In this document: piece by piece, positions 59,363-61,740 of the stretch
Layout of the letters: each line of letters starts with the position of its first letter
Numbering within the stretch: the stretch's first letter is position 1
NCBI RefSeq assembly: GCF_001953305.1
Contig: NZ_MTFE01000010.1
Location: forward strand, 2,390,486-2,452,225
Reading direction: 5' to 3'
DNA length: 61,740 nucleotides
From: Cnuella takakiae
GTDB taxonomy: Bacteria; Bacteroidota; Bacteroidia; Chitinophagales; Chitinophagaceae
Program-made: the position numbers and the translations under genes
The notes under the pieces: generated by a model
What the model saw: only the letters and a program-made list of their open reading frames with translations
The model's database searches: none
What the model was told of the DNA's origin: nothing

Positions 59363-61348
59363 ATGATGAAGGGAAAACATTTTTGGAAAAAAGCTGCCGG
59401 CCGCCTGCTCCAGTTGGGTGCCGCTGCAATGCTGTGGCAGGGCGCCCATGCCCAGGCCGAGTCGGCCAAGGAAGATGACTATTTCAAGATCATGCGGGTG
59501 CCGGTGCCCGAAGGCGACCTGCTGGAAGTGGGCGGCCTGTGTACCCTGCCCAATGGCAACCTGGCCCTTACCACCCGTCGCGGCGATGTGTTTGTGGTAG
59601 AAAACCCTACCTCCGCAAAGCCTTTCTTCCGCAAGTTTGCCACTGGTATGCACGAAGTGCTGGGGGTGGCTTATAAAAATGGTTCGCTCTACTGCGCACA
59701 GCGGGGCGAGCTCACCAGGCTTACCGATACAGATAATGATGGCAAGGCCGACCGCTACGAAACGGTGTATGCCTGGCCAATTTCGGGCAACTACCACGAG
59801 TATAGCTTCGGTCCCAAGGTCGCTCCCGACGGGAAGTTCTTTGTGACCCTTAACCTGGGCTTTCCCGATGTGTGGTGGCACCCCAAGAGCTTTGTGCCCT
59901 GGCGTGGCTGGACCCTCAAAATAGGAGAGGACGGCAGCGTGGAGCCCTGGGCTGCGGGTATGCGCTCACCTTGCGGTATTTCAATGATTGATGACGAGCT
60001 TTTTTACACCGATAACCAGGGCGACTGGGTAGGCTCCGGTTCCATTATGCAGGTAAAAAAGGGCGCCTTCATGGGGCACCCTGCAAGCCTGGTATGGACC
60101 GATATGCCCGGCTCGCCGCTCAAGCTCAAACAGGACCAGGTATTTGCACTGGTGAAGCCCCGTTACGACGTGGACAAGAACGGCAGGGCCGTTAAACCGG
60201 AGAATATTGTCAATGAAAAATTCCTTTCCGAGTACGAAATCAAAAAAGCCATTCCTGAGCTGCAATTGCCGGCCGTTTGGCTGCCCCATGGCATCCTGGG
60301 TATTTCCAACTCTGAGATCGTAAAGATTCCTGAAGACCAGTGGGGGCCTTTTGCCGGCCAGCTGCTGGTGGGCGACCAGGGGATGAGTAAGGTAAGCCGC
60401 GTATTTATGGAAAAAGTAAACGGCGAATACCAGGGTGCTGCCATCGAGTTCCGAAGCGGTTTCCAAAGCGGTGTTACCCGTATGGCCTGGGGCAAGGATG
60501 GTTCCCTGTTTGCAGGCGAGACAGCCCGTGGCTGGGGTTCGGCCGGCGATGCGGGCCAAGGCCTGCAGCGGCTGGTGTGGAATGGCAAGATTCCCTTCGA
60601 GATGCGCGCCGTTCGTGCCATGCCCGATGGTTTTGAAATAGAGTTTACCAAACCAGCTGAGCGCAAGTATGCCGAAGACATTGCATCCTACAAGGTGGAA
60701 AGCTATATCTACAAGTATCACTCAGTGTATGGCTCACCTCCCGTAAACCAGCAAACCTTGCAGATCAAAGGGGTAAAGGTTAGTCCCGATGGTATGAAGG
60801 CCCGGATCATCGTGGATGGTTTGCGTCCTTATTATATTCATACCCTCACCCTTGAAGGCCTCCGCGATGCGGAAACATCTTTCTCGCTGGTGCATCCTAC
60901 GGCTTATTACACGTTGAACAATATTCCCGAAGGCGCCAGGCTCACCATGAATGAAGTGAGTACCCGGAATTCGGCGGTGGCGGAAACCAAGGCGGCACCG
61001 GCCAAAGCCGCAGGGGCAAAAACAGCTGCTACCAAACCTGCAGCAGCAGGTACAGCTGCGGCACCTAAAAACGCAGGCACCATTGCCAAAGCGCCTACCT
61101 ATGCAGAGGTTAAACCCCTGCTTTCCAAGCACACCTGTCTGGCCTGCCACAATACCGATAAGCGCCAGGTAGGTCCCGCTTACAGGGATGTTGCCAAACG
61201 TAAATACAGTATTGAAAAGATCGTTCAGTTGATCCACAACCCGCAGCCTCAAAACTGGCCCGACTATGCCACCCCAATGCCGCCCATGCCGCAGGTGCCC
61301 GTAGCCGATGCCAAAAAGATTGCTGCCTGGATCAATTCGCTGAAATAA
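59363..61348 (+). CDS. sorbosone-dehydrogenase-like propeller fused to cytochrome c
   Basis: A 661-residue exported protein starting MMKGKHFWKKAAG. After the signal peptide, residues 30-540 form a six-bladed PVC-type/sorbosone-dehydrogenase beta-propeller (GGLCTLPNGNLALTTRRGDVFVV, HEYSFGPKVAPDGKFFV, GDQGMSKVSRVF). An Ala/Lys-rich linker (about 555-580) precedes a C-terminal cytochrome c domain with CLACH (Cys592, Cys595, His596) and a MPPMP Met-ligand segment. It may oxidise a sugar or pass electrons from such oxidation. 28 bases follow the DUF1080 stop. Confidence 0.85.
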   Translation: MMKGKHFWKKAAGRLLQLGAAAMLWQGAHAQAESAKEDDYFKIMRVPVPEGDLLEVGGLCTLPNGNLALTTRRGDVFVVENPTSAKPFFRKFATGMHEVLGVAYKNGSLYCAQRGELTRLTDTDNDGKADRYETVYAWPISGNYHEYSFGPKVAPDGKFFVTLNLGFPDVWWHPKSFVPWRGWTLKIGEDGSVEPWAAGMRSPCGISMIDDELFYTDNQGDWVGSGSIMQVKKGAFMGHPASLVWTDMPGSPLKLKQDQVFALVKPRYDVDKNGRAVKPENIVNEKFLSEYEIKKAIPELQLPAVWLPHGILGISNSEIVKIPEDQWGPFAGQLLVGDQGMSKVSRVFMEKVNGEYQGAAIEFRSGFQSGVTRMAWGKDGSLFAGETARGWGSAGDAGQGLQRLVWNGKIPFEMRAVRAMPDGFEIEFTKPAERKYAEDIASYKVESYIYKYHSVYGSPPVNQQTLQIKGVKVSPDGMKARIIVDGLRPYYIHTLTLEGLRDAETSFSLVHPTAYYTLNNIPEGARLTMNEVSTRNSAVAETKAAPAKAAGAKTAATKPAAAGTAAAPKNAGTIAKAPTYAEVKPLLSKHTCLACHNTDKRQVGPAYRDVAKRKYSIEKIVQLIHNPQPQNWPDYATPMPPMPQVPVADAKKIAAWINSLK

Positions 61349-61420
61349 CAGAACAGGATTCAGCTGAAGGCTACATCCTGCTGCCTCCAAAAACAAAGAA
61401 CAATAAACCCAAAACATATT

Positions 61421-61740
61421 ATGACCCGTCCTTTCCTGCTCTCCCTTTCTTTTGCTGCATCCCTGGCTGCAGGAGCGCAAACCAAACCCGAAGAAACTGA
61501 ATTTTATGAACCTGTACCCAAGGTGGTGAATACCGGAAAATCGGTGCTTACACCCGTTCCCGCAGATGCCAAAATCTTATTCGATGGCAAAAACCTGGAC
61601 CAGTGGGTGTCTACAAAAGATCCATCCAACCCTGCCCAGTGGACCGTACACGATGGGGTGTTTACCGTGAAAAAAGGAACCGGTAATATCCAGACCAAAG
61701 AGGTGTTTACCGATTACCAACTGCACCTCGAGTGGCAGAT
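61421..61740 (+). CDS. second DUF1080 protein, 3' end outside window
   Basis: Starts MTRPFLLSLSFAASLAAGA (signal peptide), followed by TPVPADAKILFDGKNLDQWVS, the DUF1080 opening signature (LFDGKNLDxW), and VFTDYQLHLEWQ at the window edge. The gene is truncated by the window at 61740. It is co-directional with the two preceding genes, completing a 3-keto-sugar type operon. Confidence 0.88.
   Translation, partial: MTRPFLLSLSFAASLAAGAQTKPEETEFYEPVPKVVNTGKSVLTPVPADAKILFDGKNLDQWVSTKDPSNPAQWTVHDGVFTVKKGTGNIQTKEVFTDYQLHLEWQ

Noticed and set aside
1-61740. CRISPR arrays, tRNA, rRNA or tmRNA genes
   Set aside because: No regular spaced repeats and no cloverleaf or CCA-ended structures were noticed on either strand; the iterons are too irregular for CRISPR.

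Overview
The window is most consistent with a member of the Bacteroidota, probably Chitinophagaceae. The signs are TAnnTTTG-type promoters, starts without Shine-Dalgarno sequences, a TonB-dependent receptor with a carboxypeptidase-like N-terminus, a Y_Y_Y-propeller sensor kinase with an AraC-type response regulator, and DUF1080 (3-keto-glycoside hydrolase) genes. Family names come from reading motifs by eye; no database search was possible.

Positions 1 to about 45,000 are a nearly complete tailed-phage prophage. It opens inside a large serine recombinase (1-1453, minus strand, running off the left edge). The early/replication operon follows on the minus strand (7738 down to 1453): Cro-like HTH protein, small proteins, toprim/D5-type primase-helicase, a cluster of TGTAAC iterons, HNH endonuclease, ASCH-domain protein, recombinase. 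A CI-like repressor (7856) diverges from it and is followed by AT-rich plus-strand cargo: a secreted trypsin-like protease and a secreted proteasome-like Ntn-hydrolase candidate. Late genes are all on the minus strand in five blocks: terminase (13792-10965); portal and tail (22803-14817); protease/scaffold, capsid, tail tube, tape measure (30256-22950); holin, candidate unimolecular spanin, GH108 endolysin (32037-30369); and tail fibre/tailspike genes (39975-32160). Each block starts at the same promoter-like module and three of them end in an obvious hairpin terminator. A second secreted Ntn-hydrolase candidate (13853-14596) is inserted on the plus strand between two late blocks.

The right end (40,033-44,937) is AT-rich accessory DNA: a coiled-coil membrane protein, a HEPN-like protein with an RX4H motif and a J-domain-like membrane protein, separated by repeats that look like cassette boundaries. 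The exact attachment sites could not be identified.

From about 45.1 kb the sequence looks like host chromosome: a multi-PAS sensor kinase, a YycJ-like metallo-beta-lactamase-fold hydrolase, a MerC/TonB-receptor/lipoprotein operon behind a Fur/Zur-like palindrome (probable metal uptake), a split propeller-kinase/AraC regulator pair, and a divergent operon for oxidised (3-keto) sugar metabolism with two DUF1080 proteins and a sorbosone-dehydrogenase-like cytochrome c fusion. The last gene runs off the right edge.
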